Shown here: piece by piece, positions 32,901 through 40,933 of the stretch
Layout: each line of letters begins with the position of its first letter
Numbering within the stretch: the first letter of the stretch is position 1
Assembly: GCA_900314865.1 (NCBI GenBank)
Contig: OMWW01000002.1
Span: 1 to 64,000 of the forward strand
Direction of reading: 5' to 3'
Source: an uncultured Erysipelotrichaceae bacterium
GTDB taxonomy: Bacteria; Bacillota_I; Bacilli_A; RFN20; CAG-826
DNA: 64,000 nucleotides
Translations under genes and position numbers: made by a program
The notes under the pieces: generated by a model
Seen by the model: only the letters and a program-made list of their open reading frames with translations
Told to the model about the DNA's origin: nothing
Databases searched by the model: none

Positions 32901-34283
32901 ACCGGTAACAATACCGCCAGAAACAGTTGCAACAGAAGCATTGCTTGTTGACCAACTGACAGTTTGATTTGTTGCGTTACTAGGAGAAACTGTAGGTGTT
33001 AAAGAAATATCTTTACCCACTTCTACGGATGTTGAATTAGGAGATAACGAAATACCTGTAACAGCAATAGCTTGTCCGCCACTACTATTGTAGCCATTGA
33101 TTGTGTCACTACTAGGAGTGGCATAGCCGGTAGGAGTGGTACTATGAGAAACATAAGTTGAACCATTATAATTGACAGAACCCCAAATAAAATCTGCCCA
33201 TTCTGGGAAATCAATAAATGGATTTCTATTGTTTGTGTAATTTGTATATAAAATGTTGTTTCTATGAATTTCATATTCATCAACAGGATCAGCATGATGC
33301 CAAGCAAGTAAGTCTGTCATAATGCCCATCTTGCCTGTTTTGGATGTTGTTGAAGAATAACCACTACTAGCCCAATCACTTAAAGATTGAGTTAACGCTA
33401 AATTAGGATTATTGGAATCAATACCATCAGAATCGCTACTTGAAAGGTAATTGTATCTAGCAACCATGTAAAAAATAGCTCTTGCGATATCACCTTTATC
33501 ACAATCTTGTGGTTCAAATACATTTGTAGAACCGCCTAAAGTTTTTGATTTTCCTAAGAGGTTACCAGAAACATTTGAATATTTTGATCCACAGTTAGTA
33601 TAGCTGTCAGATGTATTTACATATCCATAATAATAATTACTATGTATGTTATTGGCGTATCCATTACCTGCCATTAAGTGCATTGGATCGCCACGAGCTC
33701 CACCAGCGCCAGATGTTTCAAAACCTTCAGCTTTTGGCCAAACGTGTTCACGATTAATGCCCCATTGAGTCTGTTGGTGATCATCCCATGCGGTTGTTTG
33801 ATTTGTAATGTTCCTATTTATGTATAAAGCATGAATATAAGGATTGTTTTTACTGCTAGACGAACTTGTACCATATGAATAGCCAGTAATCTTATTAGTT
33901 GAAGAATTATAAGTTCCGTATGTTGTACTGCTGGCAGGTGATTTAGACCAATCTCTGTCTGCTATTTCGTAAATTTGCCAGATTGCGTTACCACTATCAT
34001 AGGAATAATATTTTTGGCCATTTTTAAGGATTGTTTTTAAGTTTTTAAGCAGGTTATTGCCTTGTCTCTCGCTTGACGACAAATTATTTAAACTACTGTA
34101 ATAACTTCTAATATTAATTTCAGAAGTATCGTTTAAATCGATTGTTGTAGGAAGAGAGTTGGTCGAATATGCATTTGCTACTTCAACTGATTCATTGTCG
34201 TTATAAAAGAACAATGGAGCAGAGGCCACCGCAAAAAGCGTTAAAGTTGCAAATACTGCAAACTTCTCTTTTCTATTTTTCAT
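29949..34283 (-). CDS. Giant secreted, surface-anchored endonuclease I (1444 aa)
   Basis: Degrades extracellular DNA. A signal peptide (1-39) leads to an endonuclease I/NucM-type domain (about 55-370) with the catalytic motif NREHVWPKAEGF (177-188; His180) and conserved GDPMHLMAGN (198-207). A Big_2 Ig-like repeat (about 405-485) and a beta region follow, then three Big_3-like repeats built on L.VTA.Y.DSS (about 640-720, 725-800, 930-1005) and another beta region. The family C-terminal domain (about 1290-1385, CLERALATYDRCVSVHG) precedes a membrane helix (about 1412-1436) and RKRKEDK. EndoI enzymes are normally 200-300 residues. It is monocistronic, with TATAAT six bases before the ATG and no ribosome site, suggesting a leaderless mRNA. 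Likely role is nucleotide scavenging or defence against DNA traps. Confidence 0.92.
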   Translation of the reverse strand: MKNRKEKFAVFATLTLFAVASAPLFFYNDNESVEVANAYSTNSLPTTIDLNDTSEINIRSYYSSLNNLSSSERQGNNLLKNLKTILKNGQKYYSYDSGNAIWQIYEIADRDWSKSPASSTTYGTYNSSTNKITGYSYGTSSSSSKNNPYIHALYINRNITNQTTAWDDHQQTQWGINREHVWPKAEGFETSGAGGARGDPMHLMAGNGYANNIHSNYYYGYVNTSDSYTNCGSKYSNVSGNLLGKSKTLGGSTNVFEPQDCDKGDIARAIFYMVARYNYLSSSDSDGIDSNNPNLALTQSLSDWASSGYSSTTSKTGKMGIMTDLLAWHHADPVDEYEIHRNNILYTNYTNNRNPFIDFPEWADFIWGSVNYNGSTYVSHSTTPTGYATPSSDTINGYNSSGGQAIAVTGISLSPNSTSVEVGKDISLTPTVSPSNATNQTVSWSTSNASVATVSGGIVTGVSEGSATITATTSDGGFTATCSITVTAASGGGSEEGNDEGSATAVSGALEGWTASGTGTAYADGSVKFDNANDNVYKTDIFSGNVSSGMTSLTVTINSKINGTPTTANSYKVEALDSSGNVLASDVQTGVSVVGTTYGDTVFTIDSGLEGCTGIKITYVTKGGGNWGVKSVSWTATYSTESEEATLSSIAVKTAPTKLTYTAGDGFDANGLVITATYSDSTTTDISYEGNEDAFEFDPADNLQTSDVSVTISYGGKTCSQAITVSAAKTLSSISLNTTNVTKTFYVDDSFEHDNLVVTAHFSDSSSDVVSSSATVSTPDMSTAGEKTITVSYTYGGTTKTASYTISVIENGGSQTGSFTWDLSIASYNTPTSASLVSWSSDCATLTSEQATGKTAANNYLGGDSNNRTSSRFYTGNTMSFTPASNYEITSVVYTASQSSYATALSGSTWTNATAAVSNSTIVTITPTDGTSQFYAVLTGTTGSTSIVVNYSYTPPSSLSSITIDTSNVQTVFSVGDTFNYTGLVVTAHYNDSSSSVVTPTSVSSPNMSTTGNKTVTVSYTENEVTQTAQYSITVNANPSISWTAPAINVYSGAILSGENVNSWAVTYNDGAGHQTVLTYNQLTVKLGGATISIPHTWDASDDGKTLTATYSDLTTSASTAVKVTQTLTAINMETPGSNETSALTFSAACGGSGTADDSKAWTVTSDAAESTYDSTKGIHYGTSGLAVEYIQLVSDSFTSGTITQVVVNASGASGVTGSVSVTVGGNAFGDVQSFNSTASNKTFTGTASAGQIVVRIYKAAAATKAIYCKSVVVTYSTESVVTNIANVAGHEDAQRAVVKFAKAFNAAMDTTSGCTTNMSSAWSIAASAWSTFLSEAAALGATEEAYAKSLIANATPRWTSGTDSDFSYCLERALATYDRCVSVHGQTAFMSDVRIANAGYRVNPINVVISKSLNISIVIVSIAIACTASIGAYFVLRKRKEDK

Positions 34284-34295
34284 GAAGACATTATA
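34284..34295 (-). promoter_or_regulatory. -10 box six bases before nuclease ATG
   Basis: TATAAT (34290-34295) and six bases precede the ATG at 34283 on the minus strand. No ribosome site is present between them or upstream within reach. Confidence 0.6.
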
Positions 34296-34517
34296 AGCGA
34301 AAATATTTTTTTATAAAATTATTTTATGTTTCATTTAAAAAAAGAAAGCCACATCTTGATTACTTAGTTTTCTCTCATGACTAAAAGGCGGATTAGTAAC
34401 GGTTATAAAGCGCTTATTTTTCGTGTGCTCTCCACAAATATGTGTAGTAAACATTCTCTTATTTTTATTAAATTCTATCTGATTGCACCAAAACCACACA
34501 CTTTTGTTATGAGTCAT
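34296..34517. other. Non-coding spacer between nuclease gene and tRNA-Ala
   Basis: AT-rich DNA holding the nuclease promoter region at its low-coordinate end. A 60-codon minus-strand frame (34335-34517) is present but has no ribosome site or promoter, begins right after the tRNA terminator and resembles nothing known to me. I see no repeat or structured RNA. Confidence 0.4.
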
Positions 34518-34562
34518 AAAGAAAACCCTTTTTCTTCAACGATGTTTTGTCTAGAAAAAGGG
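34518..34562 (-). terminator. Intrinsic terminator of tRNA-Ala
   Basis: A perfect 10-bp stem, CCCTTTTTCT (34553-34562 on the minus strand) with AGAAAAAGGG (34526-34535), and a 17-base loop are followed by TTTTCTTT. It lies 15 bases after the tRNA 3' end. Confidence 0.8.
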
Positions 34563-34576
34563 GTATTATTTATTGC

Positions 34577-34652
34577 TGGTGGATCCTACCGGGCTCGAAC
34601 CGGCCACCTCTTCCATGCCATGGAAGCGCTCTCCCAGATGAGCTAAGGACCC
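34577..34652 (-). tRNA. tRNA-Ala (GGC)
   Basis: A full cloverleaf: acceptor GGGTCCT/AGGATCC, D-stem GCTC/GAGC, anticodon stem CTTCC/GGAAG with loop ATGGCAT (anticodon GGC), T-arm GCCGG-TTCGAGC-CCGGT, discriminator A and an encoded CCA. The G3-U70 wobble pair, the identity element for alanyl-tRNA synthetase, is present. It reads GCC and GCU. Confidence 0.97.
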
Positions 34653-34666
34653 AGGGACGCTAAACA

Positions 34667-34696
34667 ATAATACAATAATTAATAAAAACTATTCAA
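34667..34696 (-). promoter_or_regulatory. Promoter of tRNA-Ala
   Basis: TTGAAT (34691-34696) and TATTAT (34667-34672) are spaced by 18 bases, with the -10 about 14 bases before the mature 5' end. It overlaps the start region of the divergent flavoprotein gene. Confidence 0.6.
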
Positions 34697-34726
34697 TAGG
34701 AAAGATAAAAATTAGTAAACTAATAT

Positions 34727-36208
34727 ATGAATATGAAGAAGGTTATCGTTTTAGGCGCAGGAATTGCAGGTCTATCAACCTCAATCTTTCTACAAAAAGC
34801 AGGATTTGATGTTCATCTATATGAGAAGAACGGCAAAGTAGGCGGTCTCTGCAGCGGTTTTTATGTGAATGGTCATTATGTTGACCACTGCATTCACTGG
34901 TTGATGGGGACCAATAAAAACACCAAAATCTATAACTTATGGAGAGAAGTAGGTGCGTTTAATGATGACACCAAAATAATCTCATTACCTTCTTTAGGTG
35001 ATTTCGTTTATAAGAACACTACTGTTACTTTTGGAAGAGATTTAGATAAAACCGAAAAAGAATGGTTAAAGATATCTCCAGAAGACAAGAAATTAATCAA
35101 AAGATTTTTCGCATCCGTAAGAGATACGTCATCAATTATGAACTCTGTCCTTCTTGAACCTGAAATGAAGAAGGATCGATTTGAGAGTGTACGTGCATTA
35201 AGAAACGCTTTACATATTCTTAAATCAATGAAAGAAAGTAGACTTGTGTATTCTAAAAAGTTCAAGAATCCCGCTTTACGTTTCGCGTTAAGAAATGCCC
35301 AAACAGGGTATAACAACATGTTCTTCTTCTTAGATTTATATGGAATATTTATTAATGGAAACGCGGATGTGCCCTCTGGAGGCGCGTTATATATGAGTAA
35401 AAGAATGGAAGAAAAATTCCTTTCTTTAGGTGGACATCTATATCTCAACTCTGATGTTCATGAAATCATAACTGAAGATGACACCGCTATTGGGATTAAA
35501 GTTAATAATGAGAATGTCAAAGGCGATATCGTTGTGTCTTGTATCGATCCAGAATATACCACCACTACTTTACTTCATAATCAATACCGTCATAAGAAAC
35601 TAGATTCAATCAAAGACAAGATTAAAAAATACCCAATTAGTAGTTGCTATAGTTTATACATCACTATTGAAGGGGATATATCTAATATTGCCATTCCTAC
35701 ATGTTTACATGTTGAAGATTTTAAAGTTGGAAGCAGAAACATCGAATCAATGTTAATAAGACCTTATTATTTTGATAAGGAATATTTTGTTAAAGATAAT
35801 AAAACTGTGGTCTCTATTTTTATAGACCAAAACCAAGAAGATTATATATATTTCAAATCGTTAAATGAAACCAATTACGCGAAAGAACTAAAGCGAATTG
35901 ATGAAAAAATCATCTCCATTATTGAAAAGAAATATCCTACCACAAAAGGAAAGATTGAATATCTCACTCACTTCTCTCCAATCGAATTAAGTAAACGCAC
36001 AAATACTTCTTTTGGAGCGTTACAAGGATATTCATTCTCTAATAAAAGCAAGTTCTATATCATTAAACCAACTTTACCTAATCTATCTAACTTCTATATG
36101 TGCAGTCAATGGAACCGCTCAATAGGTGGAACTCCTACTGCTCTAGAAAGCGCTAATTCGGTTTCCAAATTAATAATAAAAAAGCATCTCCATAAGAAGA
36201 TGCAATAA
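34727..36208 (+). CDS. FAD-dependent phytoene-desaturase-like oxidoreductase (493 aa)
   Basis: The N-terminus has a textbook FAD-binding Rossmann motif, VLGAGIAGLS....AGFDVHLYEKN..VGG (about 6-42), as in the CrtI/CrtN carotenoid desaturase and amine-oxidase superfamily. A C-terminal FAD-contact segment lies near NRSIGGTPTALESA (about 464-477). Length is normal for the family. The substrate is unknown; many such proteins in Bacilli act on polyprenoids or fatty acids. No carotenoid synthase gene lies nearby. Two ATG codons, 34727 and 34733, are possible; TAATAT ends directly before the first, so the second may be used in a leaderless mRNA. It is convergent with the heptose operon, whose terminator lies inside its 3' end. 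Confidence 0.85.
   Translation: MNMKKVIVLGAGIAGLSTSIFLQKAGFDVHLYEKNGKVGGLCSGFYVNGHYVDHCIHWLMGTNKNTKIYNLWREVGAFNDDTKIISLPSLGDFVYKNTTVTFGRDLDKTEKEWLKISPEDKKLIKRFFASVRDTSSIMNSVLLEPEMKKDRFESVRALRNALHILKSMKESRLVYSKKFKNPALRFALRNAQTGYNNMFFFLDLYGIFINGNADVPSGGALYMSKRMEEKFLSLGGHLYLNSDVHEIITEDDTAIGIKVNNENVKGDIVVSCIDPEYTTTTLLHNQYRHKKLDSIKDKIKKYPISSCYSLYITIEGDISNIAIPTCLHVEDFKVGSRNIESMLIRPYYFDKEYFVKDNKTVVSIFIDQNQEDYIYFKSLNETNYAKELKRIDEKIISIIEKKYPTTKGKIEYLTHFSPIELSKRTNTSFGALQGYSFSNKSKFYIIKPTLPNLSNFYMCSQWNRSIGGTPTALESANSVSKLIIKKHLHKKMQ
36177..36203 (-). terminator. Terminator of the heptose operon, inside the opposite gene
   Basis: GCATCT (36198-36203 on the minus strand) pairs with AGATGC (36184-36189), then TTTTTTATTATT. 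The hairpin lies in the last ten codons of the convergent flavoprotein gene, just past the DUF362 stop at 36212. Confidence 0.75.
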
Positions 36209-36211
36209 ATA

Positions 36212-37093
36212 TTAATCAATATTGATTAGTTCGTAATCAACACTACCAAAGCCCAATTCTTTAGCGGCCTCGATTGTGTGCTCGCCATTTCTTGATGTAA
36301 CTCTTTCTAAGAAATGAGGCAAACCAGGATCATTAGATTTCTTCACTAAATCAATGCAAGCTTTATCTAAAGCAACTGGGTCAGTTGAAGCTGCAATACC
36401 TATATCTTTTAAACATGGGTCTTCTGCTACATCACAACAATCACAGTCGACAGACATATTACATAGCATAGCGATATAAACGATTCTATCTTTAAACATG
36501 TTATGGACTGCACTTGCCGCATCCGCCATCGCTTCTAAGAAGTCGTTTTGTGGAGCAACATGTTCCCATAAGACATTTTGGTCTAAAGTCCTTCCACCAC
36601 TATGGATATAAGCTTTTCCTCTACTACTAGCAAAACCAATGGAAAGTTGCTTAATTGCTCCGCCATATCCGCCCATTGGATGGCCCTTAAAATGAACTAG
36701 GACTAAAACGGAATCATAATTTGATAAATGCGAACCGACATAATCTTTTTTAATAATCTTTCCATTAGGAATATCTAAAACAAGGTCATCATACTCGTCC
36801 ATTAAATCAACAGGGAAATATTTGTACCAACCGTGTTTCTCAAATAATCTTTTATGCTTTTCAGAGGTGTTTCTTGCTCCTGGATAGGCAGTGTTACATT
36901 CTACGACTGTACCATTAACATACTCAATCATAGGTTTAAGAAATTCAGGACGTAAATAGTTTTGGTTTCCTTCTTCTCCTGAATGAACCTTAACGGCGAT
37001 ATTGCCTTTTAATTCTTTTCCTACTGATTTATATAAATCAATAACTCTTTCCGGAGTAAGAATCTTTGAGAAATAGACTTTAGATTTTGTCAT
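36212..37093 (-). CDS. DUF362 family protein (293 aa)
   Basis: The ATG at 37093 follows the previous stop by one base with AAGGGG 9-14 bases upstream; an earlier ATG (37123) would overlap the GT9 gene more. The sequence fits the DUF362 family (PF04015), with the early HSGEEGNQNYLRPEF stretch and a central HFKGHPMGGYGGAIKQLSIG motif (about 145-165). A Cys cluster DCDCCDVAEDPC (about 220-232) may bind a metal or Fe-S cluster. DUF362 has no firmly assigned enzyme activity. Its place at the end of hldE-gmhA-gmhB-GT9 suggests a role in using or modifying the heptose product, but this is association only. Confidence 0.85.
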   Translation of the reverse strand: MTKSKVYFSKILTPERVIDLYKSVGKELKGNIAVKVHSGEEGNQNYLRPEFLKPMIEYVNGTVVECNTAYPGARNTSEKHKRLFEKHGWYKYFPVDLMDEYDDLVLDIPNGKIIKKDYVGSHLSNYDSVLVLVHFKGHPMGGYGGAIKQLSIGFASSRGKAYIHSGGRTLDQNVLWEHVAPQNDFLEAMADAASAVHNMFKDRIVYIAMLCNMSVDCDCCDVAEDPCLKDIGIAASTDPVALDKACIDLVKKSNDPGLPHFLERVTSRNGEHTIEAAKELGFGSVDYELINID

Positions 37094-37094
37094 A

Positions 37095-38300
37095 TTAAAT
37101 TTCCCCTTTGAAGAATTCTTCAATTTTCTTGATGGAATCGTTTAAATCATAACTGTCCGCGCATACATAACGTTTTTCGCATTCAGGTCTGAACTGTTTG
37201 TTGTTATATCGATAATAGCAGTGATTGCATTCCATTTTATTTTGGATGATGAGTTGTCCTTTTTCACCAAATCCCCATTCATAAGGAAAGAGGGCATTAT
37301 CAAACATATCAGTGCAGAACACTACTGATTTGGTTTCATATGCATTTGCTAAATGACTAGCGGATGTATCGCTAGAAATAACAATTCTTGCGTGTTTAAC
37401 AACTTCAATATAATCACCTAAGGATGTTTTACCTCTAATGTTGATAACGTCTTCTTTAGGAATATGACGCATAAACATTACAGTTCTTAAGTCGTCTTTT
37501 CCGCCCATAAGAACAAGCTTATATTTGTATTTATCGTAAATATGATTAGCGACACCCACAAAAATATTTAACGAAGCATCTCTAGGATCATTCATTCCAT
37601 TTAAGAAGATAACGAAATAATCTTCTTTAGGAACTAAATTACTTTCAAAGTTAACATAGTTATATTTGTGATTCTTATCCACAAATTTAATATCCAAAGC
37701 TTTCAAGAATTCTTTTTGAATTTGGTAATTGGTCTTTTCAAATTCTCCTTGATAGAATAGGTCGTATCTTTCTTTAATTTTATTGAATTCTTCTAAAGGA
37801 ACGGGGTAGTTACCAATTCTTGTATATCTAGAAACAAAACTATATTTCTTCGCGTATTTAAATCCACGAATAGCTTCTTCGATTTCTGGGAAACTAACAG
37901 GTCCTAAATTAAATACTTCTTTAACACAGTATTTTCCTAATTCTTTGCTCATTTCATTCATAGTCTTTTTGTTATCAAATAAGAATGACCATTTTTCAAT
38001 GTTGATGACCACTAAATCAAAGTCGTGGTTAAGTTCATTATATTTATAAGGATAGCCACTCATGAATGGAGTAAGCACTACTACTTTTCTATTAGAATCT
38101 ACAATGGATTGAATCATTGGTAAATTCACAAAGAAATCACCTAAACCACCACCAGTGATAACTAAAGATACTTCAGGATTCTTTTTGTTTTGTTTTCTAC
38201 TTATCTTTTTATGAGCAGAATTAAATCTACATTTATATTTTATCTTAAAAGATAAACGTTTAAATGGATGAGTTATATAGCCAAATGCTTTCTTGATCAT
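37095..38300 (-). CDS. GT9 heptosyltransferase-like glycosyltransferase (401 aa)
   Basis: Predicted to transfer heptose from ADP-heptose to an acceptor. GT-B features include an N-terminal VITGGGLGDFFVNLPMI (about 46-62), the family's Gly-rich acceptor-side motif, and a C-terminal DTSASHLANAYETKSVVFC (about 312-330), the heptosyltransferase nucleotide-sugar motif. A Cys cluster (CNHC...C....C, about 358-382) near the C-terminus is seen in many GT9 relatives. A basic N-terminal tail may touch the membrane. The ATG overlaps the gmhB stop (ATGA), so expression is coupled. Donor identity is strongly implied by the operon; the acceptor is unknown and cannot be LPS if the organism lacks an outer membrane. 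Confidence 0.88.
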   Translation of the reverse strand: MIKKAFGYITHPFKRLSFKIKYKCRFNSAHKKISRKQNKKNPEVSLVITGGGLGDFFVNLPMIQSIVDSNRKVVVLTPFMSGYPYKYNELNHDFDLVVINIEKWSFLFDNKKTMNEMSKELGKYCVKEVFNLGPVSFPEIEEAIRGFKYAKKYSFVSRYTRIGNYPVPLEEFNKIKERYDLFYQGEFEKTNYQIQKEFLKALDIKFVDKNHKYNYVNFESNLVPKEDYFVIFLNGMNDPRDASLNIFVGVANHIYDKYKYKLVLMGGKDDLRTVMFMRHIPKEDVINIRGKTSLGDYIEVVKHARIVISSDTSASHLANAYETKSVVFCTDMFDNALFPYEWGFGEKGQLIIQNKMECNHCYYRYNNKQFRPECEKRYVCADSYDLNDSIKKIEEFFKGEI

Positions 38301-38812
38301 TTGAGTTTCTCCCTAATATCGTTATAGAAGTCACGAACTGAAGCATAATCGCCTTCATAATTGTTATATCTACTCTTAATTAAATAAATGTGACCAACAT
38401 CTGCTTTTGTAGAAGCTTCGACATCACTTCTTTTATCTCCGATTGAATAGCAAAGTTTTGGATCAAGATTAAATTCTTTAATCGCACTTAAAAACATGCC
38501 TGGTTTTGGTTTTCGACAATCACAATTATCTTCAGGTCCATGATAACAAGTATAAATCTTAGAAAGAGTTAATCCTCTTCTAGCAAATTCCATAATCATA
38601 TAATCATGTACAATTTTAGTATCTTCCTTTGGATAATATCCTCTTGCGACACCCGATTGATTAGTACAACAAATCAACAGAAACCCTTTATCTTGAAACA
38701 ATTTACAAAGTTCAAAAAGTCCATCAACAAAACGGACGTCTTCTACTTTATGAAGATAACTGACATCTTCGTTAATAATTCCATCACGATCTAAGAAAAG
38801 GGCTTTATTCAT
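38297..38812 (-). CDS. gmhB: D-glycero-manno-heptose 1,7-bisphosphate 7-phosphatase
   Basis: Third step of ADP-heptose synthesis, a HAD-family phosphatase. DRDGIIN (about residues 8-14) holds the nucleophile Asp, TNQSGVARG the second HAD motif. The loop CYHGPEDNCDCRKPKPGM (about 90-107) carries the Cys/His zinc ligands diagnostic of GmhB, and GDKRSDVEA the last acidic motif. The ATG at 38812 overlaps the gmhA stop by 8 bases; a TTG two codons earlier is possible. It ends in TGA, evidence for the standard genetic code. Confidence 0.95.
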   Translation of the reverse strand: MNKALFLDRDGIINEDVSYLHKVEDVRFVDGLFELCKLFQDKGFLLICCTNQSGVARGYYPKEDTKIVHDYMIMEFARRGLTLSKIYTCYHGPEDNCDCRKPKPGMFLSAIKEFNLDPKLCYSIGDKRSDVEASTKADVGHIYLIKSRYNNYEGDYASVRDFYNDIREKLK

Positions 38813-39443
38813 TTCCAAAGAATTCTCTTTCTAATGCGCTACAAAGAGCGTGATATAAACGAATATGTTGTTCTTGAATTTGATATGTTTCCTTTAAAGG
38901 AACATTAATCACTAAATCACTATATTGTCTAAGTTCTCCACCATCACGTCCAGTTAGAGAAATAACTTTCACTCCGTTAGTCTTAGCAACGATTGCAGCG
39001 TTCACTAAATTTAGTGAATTGCCGCTTGTGGAGATGCATAACAAAACGTCACCTTTTTTGCCATAAGCCTCCACTTGTTGAGCGTAAGCGTATTCAAAAC
39101 CTACATCGTTACCCATCGCGGTTAAAATTGAGGTTTGACTATTAAGCGAATAGGCAGGGAAAGAAGGAACTAAATATTTCGCTAAAAGTTCTCCTCTTTC
39201 GCCAAAAGAGGTGAGTTCTTCCGCTTTTTTGTCACTAAATTTACGGTCAATGGAGAATTTCTTCACAAGCTCTCCAACGATATGTTCCGCGTCGCTTGCG
39301 CTTCCTCCATTACCTCCTACAAATAAAGAATTTCCATCTTTAAATGTCTTAGCGATAACATCAAAAGCACACAAATATTGTTCTTTGTCTTCAATAAGTT
39401 CGAAGTTCTTTATGAACTCCTCTAAATACTTTCTTCCGTTCAT
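38805..39443 (-). CDS. gmhA: Sedoheptulose 7-phosphate isomerase
   Basis: First step of ADP-heptose synthesis, converting sedoheptulose 7-phosphate to heptose 7-phosphate. A SIS-domain protein of 212 residues with the phosphate-binding GGNGGSASDAEH (about 43-54), STSGNS (about 139-144) and the conserved QEQHIRLYH near the C-terminus with its catalytic His. The ATG overlaps the hldE stop by one base (TAATG). Confidence 0.95.
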   Translation of the reverse strand: MNGRKYLEEFIKNFELIEDKEQYLCAFDVIAKTFKDGNSLFVGGNGGSASDAEHIVGELVKKFSIDRKFSDKKAEELTSFGERGELLAKYLVPSFPAYSLNSQTSILTAMGNDVGFEYAYAQQVEAYGKKGDVLLCISTSGNSLNLVNAAIVAKTNGVKVISLTGRDGGELRQYSDLVINVPLKETYQIQEQHIRLYHALCSALEREFFGNE

Positions 39444-40798
39444 TATTTCTTACCACATTTCTTAATAATATTGGTGGTTGATAAACCTTCCACTAGGGGA
39501 ATAATAACAACTTTGCCTCCATATGATTTGACAAAGTCACTTCCTACGATTTCGTCTTCTTTATAATCTCCACCTTTAACCAAAACATCTGGTTTAACAA
39601 GTTTGATTAAATTGAGTGGTGTGTCTTCTTCAAATGGTATGACATAGTCTACACAGTTTAAAGATTCTAAAACCTTTTTACGATCTTCTAATTTATTAAC
39701 TGGTCGATCATTTCCTTTTAAACGTTTAATGGAGGCATCACTATTAAGACCCACCACGAGGATATCACCTTGTTTCTTAGCTTCTTCAAGTGACTTAATA
39801 TGTCCAGCATGAAGAATATCAAAACATCCATTAGTGAACACCACTTTCTTTCCTAAACGTTTTTGTTCTAAGGAAACATTACTAACTCCATCTACTTCGT
39901 AGATTGAGATAATTGATGTACCTCTACGAGAAACCGCAATGCCTGCTGCTTTATTAGCAAACTTAATCGCATCAGTTAAATTCTTATATCTGTCATAGCC
40001 AAACACTAAATAGGCCAAGAAAGTATCGCCCGCACCACTGACATCATGAACTTCTTGAACTTCACTAGGAATGATGTGGTTGCCTTTATCGATGAAGGCA
40101 GCCCCTCTAGCGCCTAAAGTGCAGACGATATTTTTAACATGTAACTCTTTTTCTAATTTATGGATTGTGTCAAAGATTTCTTCATCATTGCATAAATCTT
40201 TTTTTGACCAGTTTCTTAATTCGTTGATATTTGGTTTGATTAAGAAACTATTCATAAATATGAATGGATCTTTTTTAGCGTCCACAAAGACTTTGATATT
40301 TGGGTGTTTGAAGTTGATTTGCTGAATAATTGCTTGAACAAACGCTCCTTTTAATAAGCCTTTGTTATAATCAGAGAAAACAACGTAATCAAATTTGTCT
40401 AAAGTAGGAATGATTTTCTTTGCTAAATTAACTTGTTCTTCTAAAGAGAAATCAATCTTATCTTCATAGTCGACACGAACAACTTGCACACCATCGTTGT
40501 CAGTAATTCTTTCTTTAACAATTGTGTGATATTTGTCACTTAAATTAAGAACCTCGATATTCTTTTCTTTTAATAAAGAAACAAGTTTCTTTCCATTATC
40601 ATCATTACCAATTAAGGACGCTAAAGTAACTTCGCTTCCAGCAGCAGCTAAATTAACCGCCATATTACCAGCCCCACCAACAAATTGGTTGGAACTATTA
40701 AAAAGAACAACTGGAACAGGTGCCTCTGGTGAAATTCTACTAATGGAGCCACGGACATAAATGTCGAGCATCACATCACCAATTACTAATGTTTTCAT
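39443..40798 (-). CDS. hldE: Bifunctional heptose kinase / adenylyltransferase HldE
   Basis: Carries out the kinase and adenylyltransferase steps, yielding ADP-D-glycero-beta-D-manno-heptose. Residues 1-300 are a PfkB/RfaE-type kinase: GDVMLDIYVRG at the start, FVGGAGNMAVNLA (about 38-50) and the catalytic GAGDTF (about 243-248). Residues about 318-451 are a nucleotidyltransferase with FTNGCFDILHAGHI (HxGH) and VKGGDYKEDEIVG. Length (451) is near the 470-480 of Enterobacterial HldE. It heads the operon; AAGGAAAA precedes the ATG, and a -10 TATAAT is at 40834-40839. No HldD epimerase is in the window. Confidence 0.95.
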   Translation of the reverse strand: MKTLVIGDVMLDIYVRGSISRISPEAPVPVVLFNSSNQFVGGAGNMAVNLAAAGSEVTLASLIGNDDNGKKLVSLLKEKNIEVLNLSDKYHTIVKERITDNDGVQVVRVDYEDKIDFSLEEQVNLAKKIIPTLDKFDYVVFSDYNKGLLKGAFVQAIIQQINFKHPNIKVFVDAKKDPFIFMNSFLIKPNINELRNWSKKDLCNDEEIFDTIHKLEKELHVKNIVCTLGARGAAFIDKGNHIIPSEVQEVHDVSGAGDTFLAYLVFGYDRYKNLTDAIKFANKAAGIAVSRRGTSIISIYEVDGVSNVSLEQKRLGKKVVFTNGCFDILHAGHIKSLEEAKKQGDILVVGLNSDASIKRLKGNDRPVNKLEDRKKVLESLNCVDYVIPFEEDTPLNLIKLVKPDVLVKGGDYKEDEIVGSDFVKSYGGKVVIIPLVEGLSTTNIIKKCGKK

Positions 40799-40833
40799 TC
40801 AATATGTTTTCCTTGTTATAACAAACTATGAAT

Positions 40834-40839
40834 ATTATA
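40834..40839 (-). promoter_or_regulatory. -10 box of the heptose operon
   Basis: TATAAT about 35 bases before the hldE ATG on the minus strand; no convincing -35 is present. It follows the tRNA-Arg terminator at 40894-40919. Confidence 0.5.
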
Positions 40840-40893
40840 CATAACTTTGAAATCTATTAAGAAGATTTTCTATCTAAGATAGTAAAAACAGAT

Positions 40894-40919
40894 AATAAAA
40901 AATCCTTGAACAAACAAGG
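40894..40919 (-). terminator. Terminator after tRNA-Arg
   Basis: CCTTG pairs with CAAGG (40915-40919 with 40904-40908) and is followed by ATTTTTTATT on the minus strand. It ends the transcript containing galE and tRNA-Arg. Confidence 0.75.
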
Positions 40920-40933
40920 AAATTTTAACTTTT

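Noticed and set aside
34335..34517. 60-codon minus-strand frame between the nuclease gene and tRNA-Ala
   Set aside because: No ribosome site or promoter, starts immediately after the tRNA terminator's T tract, and the product resembles no protein I know. Likely a chance frame in spacer DNA.
34377..34646. 89-codon plus-strand frame across tRNA-Ala
   Set aside because: It runs through the tRNA gene and its terminator on the opposite strand; no ribosome site and no sensible product.
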